From positions 62,001-126,000 of the forward strand of contig CAVVFX010000020.1 in assembly GCA_963747535.1 (NCBI GenBank): a DNA stretch of 64,000 nt. The letters run 5' to 3'. The DNA is from CAVVFX01 sp963747535. GTDB taxonomy: Bacteria > Acidobacteriota > Terriglobia > Bryobacterales > Bryobacteraceae. How positions within the stretch are numbered: position 1 is the stretch's first letter; each line of letters begins with the position of its first letter. Shown piece after piece: positions 35,303-44,718 of the stretch. The position numbers and the translations under genes are program-made. The notes beneath the pieces are model-generated. The model was not told the origin of the DNA and ran no database searches. It saw only the letters and a list, made by a program, of their open reading frames with translations.

Positions 35303-37780
35303 TCACGCGATAGATGGCCGGAGCTTCACTCCCCGGCTACCGATCGTTATAGATTCGCTCTTCAATCCGGGCGCTGACGCTTCCACAACAATGTCCCCAG
35401 CCTGTTTGGACCCCTGAACAATCGCCATACAAAACCCATTGAACGCGCGCCGCTTGCCGGCTTTGTCCGATTCGTGACTGCTTGGATCGCCATTGCCAAC
35501 CCCCAGCAGTTTTCCGGCGCCTGTGACCCTGAACGTCACTTCGTTGTCCGCAATTGGAACGGTGCGCCCCTGCGTATCCACCACTTCAATGGTCACCATC
35601 GAAACATCTGCGCCGTCCGCCGAAATCTCCTTGCGGTCCGGACGCAATCGAACGGCGGCAGCCGGACCTGTCGTCTCGCGCTTAGCCGTCAGTTCCAGTT
35701 CGCCGCTCTTGTAACCGCGTGCCTCCAGCGTGCCCGGTTCGTACTTCACCTTCCACATCAGGTGCCTGTCTTTCACCGGCGTTTGCGAGCCAACGCTCTT
35801 GCCGTTGAGAAATAGCTCGACTCGATCCACGTTCGCGTGGCACCACACTTCGATCTCCTGACCTTCTTTCCCGGGCCAGTTCCAGTGAGGAAATAAATGC
35901 ACGACAGGCTTCGTCTCCCACCACGCCTGGTAGTAGTAAAAGTTGTCCTTCGGGAAACCGCAGGTGTCCATGATGCCGAAATGGGAATTGATGCAAGGCC
36001 ATCCGTAAGGCGTAGGTTCGCCGCGGTAGTCGAAGCCGGTCCATGCGAAACCGCCCGCCATGAAGGGCCGCGCGTCATAGATGCTCCACCAGTTTTCAGC
36101 TGTCGTCGCCCATGGCGGGTAGTTGACATCGTAGGCGCTGACGTACCCTTTCTCCTTGTCGTTCGCATAAATGCCGCGCGTCGATACGGTGCTGGCAGTC
36201 TCTGTCCCGATCATGGGCTGCTTGGGATGATCGCGATGATAACCATCGACATCCTTATCGTGGTAGTTGCAGCCAAACACATCGACCACGCGCGAGATGC
36301 CTTTCCCCCAGCCGCCGTCCTGCGCGGCCGTCACCAGGCGCGTCGGATCGAGCCGGCGCGCGAGACGCTTCATGGTGGTGAATATTCGCAACCCGCGTTC
36401 GCTGCCCTGCTCCGGTTCTTCATTCCCCAACGACCAGATCACCACCGACGGATGATTTCGGTCGCGCCGGATCAGGCGTTCGAGTTGACTGAGTCCTTCG
36501 GGATTCGACGACATCATGCGTGTCTCGTCCATCACCATCATTCCCAGCTGGTCGCAAGCGTCGAGCAGCTCCGGCGCCGGCGGATTGTGCGACGTGCGGT
36601 AGCCGTTCGATCCCATCTCTTTCAAGCGTTCGATCCGGTAATACTGGATGCGATCCGGTAGCGCGGAACCCACGCCGGCATGATCCTGGTGGTTGCACGT
36701 TCCCTTGATCTTGACGGGCTTCCCGTTGAGAAAGAAGCCCTGATCGGTATCGAAACGAAGGGTCCGGATGCCGAACGTGGTTTCGTAACTGTCGACTGCC
36801 GCGCCGTTGACTTCAATCGTCGTAAGAAGTCGGTAGAGATTTGGCTGTTCAATGGACCACAACGACGGATTGCGCGCCTCGAGCGTGTGTTGCGCTTCGA
36901 TCGTCTTCCACGCGCCGGCCGACACAGGCGCAGGGCGCACGCTGGCAACGGTATTGCCGTGTTCATCCATGATCGTAGAGCCGATATGGCAGCTTGCGTC
37001 CAGGTCGCTGTCGTTCTCGGTCGTGATCCGCAGCGTCGCGCTTCCGTCCCGCACTTCCGATTGCACGAAAGCTCCCCAGAGGGCCACATGCACCGGATGC
37101 ATCTTGGTCAGCCAGACGTGCCGGTAGATGCCCGCACCTTCGTAGAACCAGCCTTCATTCAACGTAGCGTCGACACGCACCACAATCGTATTCTTCGCGC
37201 CATAATTGGCGAAGTCAGTCACGTCGTAGTGAAAGGGCACGTAGCCGCTGAAATTTTCGCCCAAATAGTGGCCGTTGAAGATCACGGCGGCGTGGCGGAA
37301 GACGCCATCGAATTCGAGGCATAACCGGCGGCCACGATCGCTGGCCGGAAGGTCGAAAATGCGGCGGTACCAGCCGATGCTGGTATCGGGATAGTTGCGG
37401 CCGAGCGGTTTGGAGCCGTGCTGGATGAGCGGTTTGTCCTCATGGAAAGGCAGTTCGATGGCCCAATCGTGCGGCAGGTCGACCTTCTGCCAGGAACTAT
37501 CGTCGAAATTCACCGCAGCGGCCCGGACCAGATTCCCTGATTTGGCGAACGTCTGGCCGCTGGTTCCAAGATTGAAATCTTCGGTCTCGTTGTCGGCATT
37601 CCCGAGATGGAATCGCCAGCCGAAGTCGAGAAGAAGTCGCTCCCGTCCTTTTGCGATCTGCGCAGGACCGGCAACTGCGAACGGAGATGGGTCGTGCTGG
37701 GCCGATTGAGGCGTAGCCGGAGTGACACCGGCAATCGCGATTCCGCTCTTGATAAGGTCGCGGCGAGTCAGGTTAGGCAT
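35303..37780 (-). CDS. Tat-exported GH2 beta-galactosidase-like enzyme
   Basis: 825 residues from the ATG giving MPNLTRRDLIKSGIAIAGV, a Tat signal. GH2 order: sugar-binding jelly roll (about 55-230), immunoglobulin-like domain, TIM barrel, then extra C-terminal beta domains. The acid/base Glu is in WSLGNEEPEQG (about 450) and the nucleophile Glu in MIGTETAST (about 525). The C-terminal part ends in an invasin-like module (VTFRVTGAGKLLGVGNGD). It probably cleaves beta-galactosides or related plant/bacterial glycans in the periplasm; the exact sugar is unknown. Single gene. Confidence 0.9.
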   Translation of the reverse strand: MPNLTRRDLIKSGIAIAGVTPATPQSAQHDPSPFAVAGPAQIAKGRERLLLDFGWRFHLGNADNETEDFNLGTSGQTFAKSGNLVRAAAVNFDDSSWQKVDLPHDWAIELPFHEDKPLIQHGSKPLGRNYPDTSIGWYRRIFDLPASDRGRRLCLEFDGVFRHAAVIFNGHYLGENFSGYVPFHYDVTDFANYGAKNTIVVRVDATLNEGWFYEGAGIYRHVWLTKMHPVHVALWGAFVQSEVRDGSATLRITTENDSDLDASCHIGSTIMDEHGNTVASVRPAPVSAGAWKTIEAQHTLEARNPSLWSIEQPNLYRLLTTIEVNGAAVDSYETTFGIRTLRFDTDQGFFLNGKPVKIKGTCNHQDHAGVGSALPDRIQYYRIERLKEMGSNGYRTSHNPPAPELLDACDQLGMMVMDETRMMSSNPEGLSQLERLIRRDRNHPSVVIWSLGNEEPEQGSERGLRIFTTMKRLARRLDPTRLVTAAQDGGWGKGISRVVDVFGCNYHDKDVDGYHRDHPKQPMIGTETASTVSTRGIYANDKEKGYVSAYDVNYPPWATTAENWWSIYDARPFMAGGFAWTGFDYRGEPTPYGWPCINSHFGIMDTCGFPKDNFYYYQAWWETKPVVHLFPHWNWPGKEGQEIEVWCHANVDRVELFLNGKSVGSQTPVKDRHLMWKVKYEPGTLEARGYKSGELELTAKRETTGPAAAVRLRPDRKEISADGADVSMVTIEVVDTQGRTVPIADNEVTFRVTGAGKLLGVGNGDPSSHESDKAGKRRAFNGFCMAIVQGSKQAGDIVVEASAPGLKSESITIGSRGVKLRPSIA

Positions 37781-37820
37781 TTTCTTTACCAAGCCGCCAG
37801 TATATACTGAGCTTCAGACC

Positions 37821-38159
37821 ATGCGACTGTTAGGTTTATTACTTTTGACGTGCCTCCTCGCCTTTGGAGCGGACGTCGCCGGCAAGTGGAAAGCCTCTAT
37901 AGAGGGTCAAGACGGACCGCGCGAGGTCATGTTTACCTTCCAGGTCACCGACGGTAAGCTCACCGGAACTGCCACCGGACCTCAAGGCGAAGCCCCCATC
38001 ACCGAAGGGAAGGTCGAGGGCGACAAAGTCAGTTTCACGGTGGAAAGCGGCCAGTTCAAAGCCGTCATGACAGGAACGGTGACCGGCGATGACTTGAAGC
38101 TCACCGGACAGGTCGGCGATCGCAATTTCGAATTGGCGGCCAAGCGCGTCAAAGAGTAG
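37821..38159 (+). CDS. small exported beta-barrel-like protein
   Basis: 112 residues from the ATG starting MRLLGLLLLTCLLAFGADV, a signal peptide. The mature part alternates short strands (GKWKASIEGQDGPREVMFTF, then TGTATGPQGEAPI and VTGDDLKLTGQVGD), as in small lipocalin-like glycan or lipid binders common in acidobacteria. Function unknown. Divergent from the GH2 gene, with about 40 bases between the starts. Confidence 0.7.
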   Translation: MRLLGLLLLTCLLAFGADVAGKWKASIEGQDGPREVMFTFQVTDGKLTGTATGPQGEAPITEGKVEGDKVSFTVESGQFKAVMTGTVTGDDLKLTGQVGDRNFELAAKRVKE

Positions 38160-38168
38160 GCTACCTGG

Positions 38169-38184
38169 ACAGATTGAGGTCTGT
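38169..38184. repeat. short palindrome (ACAGA/TCTGT)
   Basis: ACAGATTGAGGTCTGT lies 10 bases after the stop of the small exported protein. It is a looser member of the family at 18431. Confidence 0.35.
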
Positions 38185-38229
38185 CAGACAAGCTGCGAAC
38201 TTTCCTGGCTCTGCAGCGTATAACTTTGC

Positions 38230-39429
38230 ATGGCGGTAAGGAAACGCAAATACTTCCTGTGGGTCACGCCGACTGTCCTGATCCTGATCAGCATGGGGAT
38301 CTTTGCGGCGAAATCCATCTGGACCAAACCGGTGAAAATCGATCCGGAGAAACTGGCCACTGTAGAGCGGATCGACTTGGCACGGTCGGTGGTAGCCACG
38401 GGCAAGATTCAGCCTGTAACACAAGTCGAAATCAAGAGCAAGGCAAGCGGCATTATCCAGAAACTGCCCGTCAACGTCGGCGATGTCGTCCGTAAGGGAC
38501 AGGTCATCTGCGAACTCGATCAGAACGATCTTCTGCCGGCATTGCAGCAACAACAGGCCGCGTTGCACGTAGCCGAGGCCGCACTCAAGACCGCACGCGC
38601 GGATTACGACCGATATAAGGTCGATGCCGAGGGCCGCGATGTGCCGTTTCTCAAACGCGACATGGAACGTGCGCAGAAAATGTTTGCCGGCAAGTTGATC
38701 GCGCAGAATACCCGCGATGATGCCGAGAAAAATTATGAGATAGCGGTACAGAAGCAGGAATCGGCGGTAGCCAATCTTGGCTCGGCCGCGGCTGCGATCA
38801 CTAAAGCCCAGGCTTCTCTGGAACAGCAACAGGCCACCCTCTCGGAGGCGGAAGAGAACCTTCGCAACGCCACCATCGTCTCGCCGATGGACGGCGTGGT
38901 GCTTTCGCGCGATAGCGAAGTCGGCACGGCCGTGAGTTCAATCTTACTGGTGGGATCGAGCGCCACGCTCATCATGACCATCGGCGATCTCAACGAGGTT
39001 TACGTAAAGGGTAAGGTGGACGAGAGCGACATTGGAAAAGTGTATCTGGGGCAACGCGCCCGCATCACGGTGGAGTCATTCAAAGACCACAAGTTCGACG
39101 GTCATGTCACCAAGATCTCACCCATGGGAACCGAGAAGGATAATGTAACAACGTTCGAAGTGCGCGTGTCCATCTCCAATGACAAGCACATCCTGAAGGC
39201 CCTGATGACCGCCAATGCCGAGATCATTCTCGAAGAGCACAAGAAGGTGCTGGCCATTCCGGAAGGCGCGGTGGTCTATAACAAGGACAAGTCGACGGCT
39301 GTGCAACAACCGGATCCGACCAACGAGAAGGGGATGCGGAAAGTCGCGATCACGACCGGCATCAGCAACGGCGCCAAGACCGAGGTTCTTACTGGGCTTA
39401 CCGAGGGGCAGAAAGTCATTCTGCAGTGA
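38230..39429 (+). CDS. efflux periplasmic adaptor (MacA/HlyD family)
   Basis: 399 residues. An N-terminal membrane anchor (WVTPTVLILISMGIFAA) is followed by a lipoyl-like half (VVATGKIQPVTQVEIKSKAS), a long coiled-coil hairpin (about 105-225) and the second lipoyl half (ATIVSPMDGVVLSRDSEVGT). Beta-barrel and membrane-proximal domains end GLTEGQKVILQ. The adaptor joins an inner-membrane transporter to an outer-membrane channel. It is followed by two MacB-type permeases at short spacing. Confidence 0.9.
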   Translation: MAVRKRKYFLWVTPTVLILISMGIFAAKSIWTKPVKIDPEKLATVERIDLARSVVATGKIQPVTQVEIKSKASGIIQKLPVNVGDVVRKGQVICELDQNDLLPALQQQQAALHVAEAALKTARADYDRYKVDAEGRDVPFLKRDMERAQKMFAGKLIAQNTRDDAEKNYEIAVQKQESAVANLGSAAAAITKAQASLEQQQATLSEAEENLRNATIVSPMDGVVLSRDSEVGTAVSSILLVGSSATLIMTIGDLNEVYVKGKVDESDIGKVYLGQRARITVESFKDHKFDGHVTKISPMGTEKDNVTTFEVRVSISNDKHILKALMTANAEIILEEHKKVLAIPEGAVVYNKDKSTAVQQPDPTNEKGMRKVAITTGISNGAKTEVLTGLTEGQKVILQ

Positions 39430-39524
39430 GCAGCTAACCTCGGGGCAGGCCGCGGCCCGGCGTTTCAGAAACCTGCTGAAGTTGCGTCCGCGAGCGAAGT
39501 GAGCCACGGAGTTTTTGGGGAGTT

Positions 39525-40781
39525 ATGACCTATCTCAACGAGCTGCTGCGACAGGTGTTAGGCAGCCTGTTGCGCAACAAACTGCGCAGCTTTCTCACCA
39601 TGGCCGGCATCGCCTGGGGGATCGCGTCCATCGTGCTGATTGTGGCCATGGGAGACGGCTTCAAAGAAGGGCAACGGAACAATACCAAATCGCTGGGCGA
39701 AAACATCGTCATTCTGTTCGGCGGGCGAACGCAAATGCAGGCCGGTGGCGAACGCGCCGGACGTCGTATCCGTCTGAACTATTCGGATGTCGAAAATCTG
39801 CGGCGGGAGTGCTATCTGGTGAAGCGCGTTGCCGCCGAACTGGAAGGCGAGGTCAAGGCGACCAGTCCCTTTAACAGCGGCACCTTCGATGTCGCCGGCG
39901 TCGAGGCGTTCTACCCTGAGTTGCGGACCATCCCGATCGATCAGGGACGGTTCTTCAATGAGCGGGAGGAAAAAGCCGGCCAACGTGTCTGTGTGATCGG
40001 TCTCGACGTGAAGAAGCAGTTATTCGGGACGCGTCCCGATGTCGCGGGCGCCACCATCGCGATCGACTCGCTCCCTTTTCGAGTCATCGGAGTCATGGGC
40101 GATAAGAATCAGAACAGCAGTTATTCCGGCATGGACGAAAAGAAAATCTGGTTGCCGTACACCACCATGGCACGGGACGTGCCGCCCACTAAGTCCTACA
40201 CGCCGGGTGACCTGGATGAGATTCTGTATCAGCCGCGATCGCTCTCACAGTTTGAAGAAGCGCGCAAGCAAGTCACGAAAGTGATTGCGAGAGCGCACGA
40301 ATTCAATCCCGCGGATGACAGCGCGATACACGTCTGGGACACTGTCGAAAATCAGAAACAGGTGGATGCCATCTTCGATTCCATGACGTTGTTTCTCGGT
40401 TTTATCGGTTTCGTCACCCTCACTCTCGGAGGCATCGGGGTGATGAACATCATGCTGGTGACAGTGTCCGAGAGGACGCGCGAGATCGGCCTGCGGAAAG
40501 CGCTGGGTGCCACTCGGTCGAAAATCCTCTTCGACTTCCTGGTTGAGGGATGCCTGCTCGCGTTTTCGAGCGGGCTGATTGGCTGGGGCGCGGCATTTGG
40601 GATCTCCAGCATGCTGAAACTGGTCAAGATGCCGGAAATGTTTCCAGGGTTACCGGTGAGCCAGGACACCAGCGCGATCGCCTTCGCGGCGCTATCTGTA
40701 ATTGCGGTGGCGTCGGCCCTGATCCCGGCATGGCGCGCCGCATCCCTGACGCCAGTGGAGGCCCTGCGCTATGAACGGTGA
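39525..40781 (+). CDS. MacB-type ABC transporter permease (first)
   Basis: 418 residues. An N-terminal membrane helix (LRSFLTMAGIAWGIASIVLI) is followed by a large periplasmic MacB_PCD domain and three C-terminal helices of the FtsX fold (LGFIGFVTLTLGGIGVMNIM; then the REIGLRKALGATRSKI coupling loop). It lacks its own ATPase domain, unlike E. coli MacB, so a separate nucleotide-binding subunit is needed. It lies 95 bases after the adaptor gene. Confidence 0.9.
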   Translation: MTYLNELLRQVLGSLLRNKLRSFLTMAGIAWGIASIVLIVAMGDGFKEGQRNNTKSLGENIVILFGGRTQMQAGGERAGRRIRLNYSDVENLRRECYLVKRVAAELEGEVKATSPFNSGTFDVAGVEAFYPELRTIPIDQGRFFNEREEKAGQRVCVIGLDVKKQLFGTRPDVAGATIAIDSLPFRVIGVMGDKNQNSSYSGMDEKKIWLPYTTMARDVPPTKSYTPGDLDEILYQPRSLSQFEEARKQVTKVIARAHEFNPADDSAIHVWDTVENQKQVDAIFDSMTLFLGFIGFVTLTLGGIGVMNIMLVTVSERTREIGLRKALGATRSKILFDFLVEGCLLAFSSGLIGWGAAFGISSMLKLVKMPEMFPGLPVSQDTSAIAFAALSVIAVASALIPAWRAASLTPVEALRYER

Positions 40782-40853
40782 TTCTGACCTCATCGCTACA
40801 CCTTCTAAGCCGCCATCGTTAGGGCATGATTACACAATCCCGAAGGCACTCGC

Positions 40854-42113
40854 ATGACCCTCCGCAGTATTATCTCCGAAGCGGCCGCCGCACTCAATTT
40901 CAACCGGCAGCGCAGCCTGCTCACCATGGCGAGCCTCGCCTGGGGCGTTGCCTGCTTTGTGATTCTTTACTCGTACGGCGAAGGTTTCGGCAAGGCTCTT
41001 CAGTTCTCGTTTCAGGCCGTCGGGCAGGATCTTATACTCATGTTTGGCGGCCAGACTTCGACTCAAGCCGGCGGCGAACGGTCTGGGCGGGTGATCCGGC
41101 TCGCGCTGGAAGACTCGCAACTCATTCGCGAAACGGTGCCGCTGGTGGGAGCCGTTTCGGCTGAATTGTTCGTTCGCGGCGCAACCGTCGTCCGCGGCTA
41201 TCGCCAGCAGAATATGTCAGTACGCGCGGTCGAGCCGCCGTATGGAAAAGTGCGCAACATGACGGTCGAAACCGGCCGTTGGATTTCTCCCGAGGACTAT
41301 CTCACCAAACAGCGCGTGGCCGTAGTCGGCGCTAAAGCCGCGGCCAAGCTTTTCGGTGAAATCCCTCCGGAGGGCGAGGCCATCGCGATCAACGGGCTGC
41401 AGTTTCGGGTCATCGGCCTGCTTAAAAGCAAAACGCAGATATCGAACTACAACACGCCCGATAACGAATGCGTGTTTATCCCCCTGAGCACAGCTTCCTT
41501 GCTCCGCGATATCAAATACCCGAGCGACATCGTCTGGATGCCGGCCAACCCCCTATTTCGCAAGGAGGCCGTCAAGAACGTGCGGGAGGTTCTCGCCCGG
41601 GTTCACAACTTTGCGCCGACGGATGAACGCGCGCTGGAGTTAATCGTCTTCAACGAATTCATGAAGGTCATCGACGCCATGTCGATCGCGCTACAAGTGC
41701 TGCTGGGCTTGATCGGCGCCTTGACTCTAGCCATCGGCGGTGTCGGACTGGCGAACATCATGCTGGTCTCGGTCACGCAACGAACTCGTGAAATTGGCAT
41801 TCTGAAGTCCATCGGCGCGACGCGACGCGCCATCCTGCTACAGTTTCTATTAGAGGCTATGGTGATTGTCACCGCAGGCGGACTGCTGGGATGCCTGATC
41901 GGCTGGGGCGCGACTGCCGGTATCCAGACGCTGCCATTGCTCGGTCCGATATTCAAGGATGACACCGGGACGGGCGACATCCATTTGCAGATTTCACGCT
42001 TCGCGGTGATTGTCTCAACCGTCGTGCTGGAAGTCATCGGACTGGTTGCAGGTCTGCTTCCCGCCATCAGAGCTTCGCGGCTCGACCCGATCGACGCACT
42101 GCGTTACGAGTAG
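40854..42113 (+). CDS. MacB-type ABC transporter permease (second)
   Basis: 419 residues with the same plan as the preceding permease: helix (LLTMASLAWGVACFVILYSY), periplasmic domain and FtsX core (LTLAIGGVGLANIMLVSVTQ, then RTREIGILKSIGATRRAI). The two are similar but diverged, suggesting a heterodimer from an old duplication. No ATP-binding gene lies in this unit. Confidence 0.9.
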   Translation: MTLRSIISEAAAALNFNRQRSLLTMASLAWGVACFVILYSYGEGFGKALQFSFQAVGQDLILMFGGQTSTQAGGERSGRVIRLALEDSQLIRETVPLVGAVSAELFVRGATVVRGYRQQNMSVRAVEPPYGKVRNMTVETGRWISPEDYLTKQRVAVVGAKAAAKLFGEIPPEGEAIAINGLQFRVIGLLKSKTQISNYNTPDNECVFIPLSTASLLRDIKYPSDIVWMPANPLFRKEAVKNVREVLARVHNFAPTDERALELIVFNEFMKVIDAMSIALQVLLGLIGALTLAIGGVGLANIMLVSVTQRTREIGILKSIGATRRAILLQFLLEAMVIVTAGGLLGCLIGWGATAGIQTLPLLGPIFKDDTGTGDIHLQISRFAVIVSTVVLEVIGLVAGLLPAIRASRLDPIDALRYE

Positions 42114-42151
42114 CTCCGTCAGGCAGACCTCCCTCTGCTACCCTCAAGGTA

Positions 42152-43624
42152 ATGCGGTACAAGAGGGCCTCCGAGGCCCTGATTCTACTAACCCTCATGC
42201 AATCGGCGCCGCGTCCGGCGTCCGCCGCCAGCCCGTGGATCTGCATGCACTCTCGCAACTTCGAGTTGTGCACTACGGCCGGTGAAAAGGCCGGACGGGA
42301 GGCGCTGGCCGTATTTGAAGAGATCCGGACGGCCTTCACGGATATCCTCGGAGTGAAGCTTCCGGACGACAAGCCGATCACGGTTCTCGCCTTTCGCGAT
42401 GAACAGGAGTATGCGCCTTACCGGCCGCACGACGGCGCCTTCGCTTACTACATGCCCCTGTCCAGGCACGATTTCATCGTGATTCAGGACCTGCTTCCCG
42501 AACACTACCCGCAGGTCTTACATGAATACACGCACGCGGTCATCAATCAGGCCGGCATGAAACTTCCCTTATGGCTGAATGAAGGTTTCGCGGAATTGTA
42601 TTCGACGCTGATGCCAATGGGTGGAAAGATTCTCGTCGGGCGGATCATCCCCGGTCGCCTGGAGGTGGCGGAAGCGGGGCTCATCGACCTCCACGAGATT
42701 CTCAAAGCCGATATTCATTCCAAGGCCTACAACGAAAATGATCGCATTGGAATCTTTTATGCCGAAAGCTGGGCATTGGTGCACATGCTGAAGTTCAGCA
42801 AAAAATACTCACCGGGGTTTGAGAGCCTGCTGGATGCTATCGGTCGGGGAGAGGCGAGTGATCTGGCGCTCGAAAGGGTCTACAGCAAATCTATCGAAGC
42901 CATCCAGGCGGACCTGCAGGCCTATGTTCGTGGAAATCACTTCTATGAAGGAGTCATCCATGCAAAGCTCGGGAAGCCCAGTATCGAGCCCGTGGTAACG
43001 CCGAAGGATCCTCTGGAGCTTGCTCTGTTGCTGGCCTCGGTCCAGTCTTACGGACCGCAACGCGCCGGAGCGATCAAGGCTCTGGAAAACCTCGCGAAAG
43101 CCAACCCTGGGAGACCCGAGCCGCTCGAATCCCTCGCGTGGACGTATCTCAACGGACCGAATCCGCAATCCGCGACTATGCCCTTCCGGCAGGCGCTCGA
43201 ATGGGGCACACACGACGCCCAGCTTTGTGTCAGTTACGCGGTCAAGCTGCGGGCGTCCATACCGGAGGCAGACTACGTGGCGGCGCTGCGGCGCGCAACC
43301 GAGATCGATCCCGCATTCTCCGCTGCCCAGGGGCTTCTCGGGGCTTACGCGTTCAACAACCGAAACTATGCTGAAGCTGTCACGCGGCTACACCTCGTCA
43401 AGAAGTTGGACCGCGGCCAGGCTTGCGCCTATTATCGGGCACTCTCCTATGCGGCTTTCCAGATTGGCAACACGGAGGAAGCCAAATCCGCTGCCCACAA
43501 AGCGCAACAGTATGCGACCACGAGCGAGGATCACCGTCTCGCCGACGAAGTCAACCGCTACGTGAGCGGTGCAACTCCGTCGCTGAAGCCGCCCGAGATC
43601 CCGAGCAATCCTCCTCCGCAATAA
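42152..43624 (+). CDS. exported HExxH metallopeptidase with TPR repeats
   Basis: 490 residues. A weak signal peptide is followed by a peptidase-MA-like domain with zinc motif HEYTH (H124, E125, H128) and NEGFAE 19 residues after H124, supplying the third ligand. From about 300 onward TPR-like helical pairs occur (PLESLAWTYLNGPNPQSATM; AAQGLLGAYAFNNRNYAEAV), then a Pro-rich tail. Gluzincin-type peptidase in the envelope; substrate unknown. It starts 38 bases after the second permease, so perhaps it belongs to the efflux unit. Confidence 0.8.
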   Translation: MRYKRASEALILLTLMQSAPRPASAASPWICMHSRNFELCTTAGEKAGREALAVFEEIRTAFTDILGVKLPDDKPITVLAFRDEQEYAPYRPHDGAFAYYMPLSRHDFIVIQDLLPEHYPQVLHEYTHAVINQAGMKLPLWLNEGFAELYSTLMPMGGKILVGRIIPGRLEVAEAGLIDLHEILKADIHSKAYNENDRIGIFYAESWALVHMLKFSKKYSPGFESLLDAIGRGEASDLALERVYSKSIEAIQADLQAYVRGNHFYEGVIHAKLGKPSIEPVVTPKDPLELALLLASVQSYGPQRAGAIKALENLAKANPGRPEPLESLAWTYLNGPNPQSATMPFRQALEWGTHDAQLCVSYAVKLRASIPEADYVAALRRATEIDPAFSAAQGLLGAYAFNNRNYAEAVTRLHLVKKLDRGQACAYYRALSYAAFQIGNTEEAKSAAHKAQQYATTSEDHRLADEVNRYVSGATPSLKPPEIPSNPPPQ

Positions 43625-43775
43625 TTTCCGGGCACGCCGATGGCTCCCTGTTGCCGGCTGCCCTCGGTATTGCGGCTTCTCGTCGCTTCCGCCTGTTGAC
43701 TAGGACCTTAGTACCGAATACAAATGTAACTACTTGTCTATTGTTTGTCACTCGAACGTGGAGCAATGATTGAGT

Positions 43776-44111
43776 ATGATCGAAGAACGCCGCCGAAGGA
43801 GAAGATTTCCACTCCGGAGGGAAGCCCGCTACACTATTCTGGAGCCGCATAAGAGGCATACACCGATAGGTGCCGAAACCCTGGACATCAGCAGCGGCGG
43901 AATGTGTCTGCGGTGTACGGATGCTCCGCCGCTGGGATCGCGGATGGATGTGGCGGTCAGCTGGCCGGCCGCCCTGGAGAATGGCTGCCGGCTCAAGCTG
44001 GTCGCCCGTGCACGCGTCATCTGGCGGTCGCCTGACATGGTCGGCCTCTCGATCGAGAGACACGAGTTCCGCACCCAGGGAAAAGAGTTCAATTCTTCTG
44101 CTGGGGCTTGA
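43776..44111 (+). CDS. PilZ-domain protein
   Basis: 111 residues, one PilZ domain: RRRRRRFPLRREARY (the RxxxR c-di-GMP-binding arginines) and LDISSGGMCLRC (the D/NxSxxG motif). It likely binds cyclic di-GMP. It lies beside the Tad pilus locus, convergent with the Flp pilin genes, and may control pilus output. The ATG at 43776 is preferred to the TTG two codons upstream. Confidence 0.85.
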   Translation: MIEERRRRRRFPLRREARYTILEPHKRHTPIGAETLDISSGGMCLRCTDAPPLGSRMDVAVSWPAALENGCRLKLVARARVIWRSPDMVGLSIERHEFRTQGKEFNSSAGA

Positions 44112-44254
44112 GCCTAGCGGAAGAAGTAGAAGCCTGACATTTTTGCCGTCGCGCCTCGCAGCCTGCGGCAGGCCAACGGAAACCGGACTACTGACGACGT
44201 GCCTGAGAATCGTGCCCGCCCCGCACGGCTGGGACTTCGGAGCGGGCCAATGCC

Positions 44255-44431
44255 TTAACTCGCGGCGGCAGCTACCACGGAACCTACGGACGAAAAGATC
44301 GTGCTGATACTCGTTGCCACATTCGGCAACAGAGCGCCTGCCGATACAGCGACAAAACCCGCCATTAATGCGTATTCGATCAGGTCCTGTCCGGCACAAT
44401 CGCGACGCAATCTATGGAAAACCTTCCACAC
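44255..44431 (-). CDS. Flp/Fap-type pilin (second copy)
   Basis: A 58-residue pilin starting at GTG (44431) behind a GGGGGAG ribosome site. It has the Tad prepilin cleavage motif G|QDLIEYALM, a hydrophobic helix (AGFVAVSAGALLPNV), and a C-terminus very like that of the adjacent copy (SVGSVVAAAAS). The prepilin peptidase at 49926 should cleave it after the Gly. It lacks the basic KKLISAVVRF leader of copy one and has a short MWKVFHRLRR leader instead. It is the last gene of the minus arm. Confidence 0.85.
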   Translation of the reverse strand: MWKVFHRLRRDCAGQDLIEYALMAGFVAVSAGALLPNVATSISTIFSSVGSVVAAAAS

Positions 44432-44456
44432 TGTATTAGCTCCCCCTTTTAACCGA

Positions 44457-44648
44457 CTAACTTGCGGCGCCGGTCATCACAGACCCCACCTTGGAAAACA
44501 CCGTGCTGATGCTCGTGGATATGCCTGGCATCAGCGCTCCTGCCGACACCGCAACGAATCCAGCCATCAGGGCGTATTCAATCAAATCCTGTCCGTGACT
44601 GTCCTTCCAGATCCGAAAACGCACGACTGCGGAAATGAGTTTCTTCAT
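44457..44648 (-). CDS. flp: Flp/Fap-type pilin (first copy)
   Basis: 63 residues: leader KKLISAVVRFRIWKDSHG, cleavage before QDLIEYALMAG, then one hydrophobic helix and a short Ser/Gly tail (FSKVGSVMTGAAS). It is the main subunit of the Tad fimbria. An AAGGAGATC ribosome site precedes the ATG. It lies 70 bases after cpaE and 25 bases before the second copy. Confidence 0.92.
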   Translation of the reverse strand: MKKLISAVVRFRIWKDSHGQDLIEYALMAGFVAVSAGALMPGISTSISTVFSKVGSVMTGAAS

Positions 44649-44718
44649 GTATTTGATCTCCTTGAGTGACGAATGATGATTCGCCTTGCCTATCTATCGA
44701 CACAAGTCGGGAAATACT

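Noticed and set aside
38161..38829. Open frame of 222 codons on minus
   Set aside because: Antisense to the adaptor gene, no ribosome site and unnatural composition.
43551..44399. Open frame of 282 codons on minus
   Set aside because: Antisense to the TPR peptidase end and the PilZ gene, and out of frame with the second Flp pilin.
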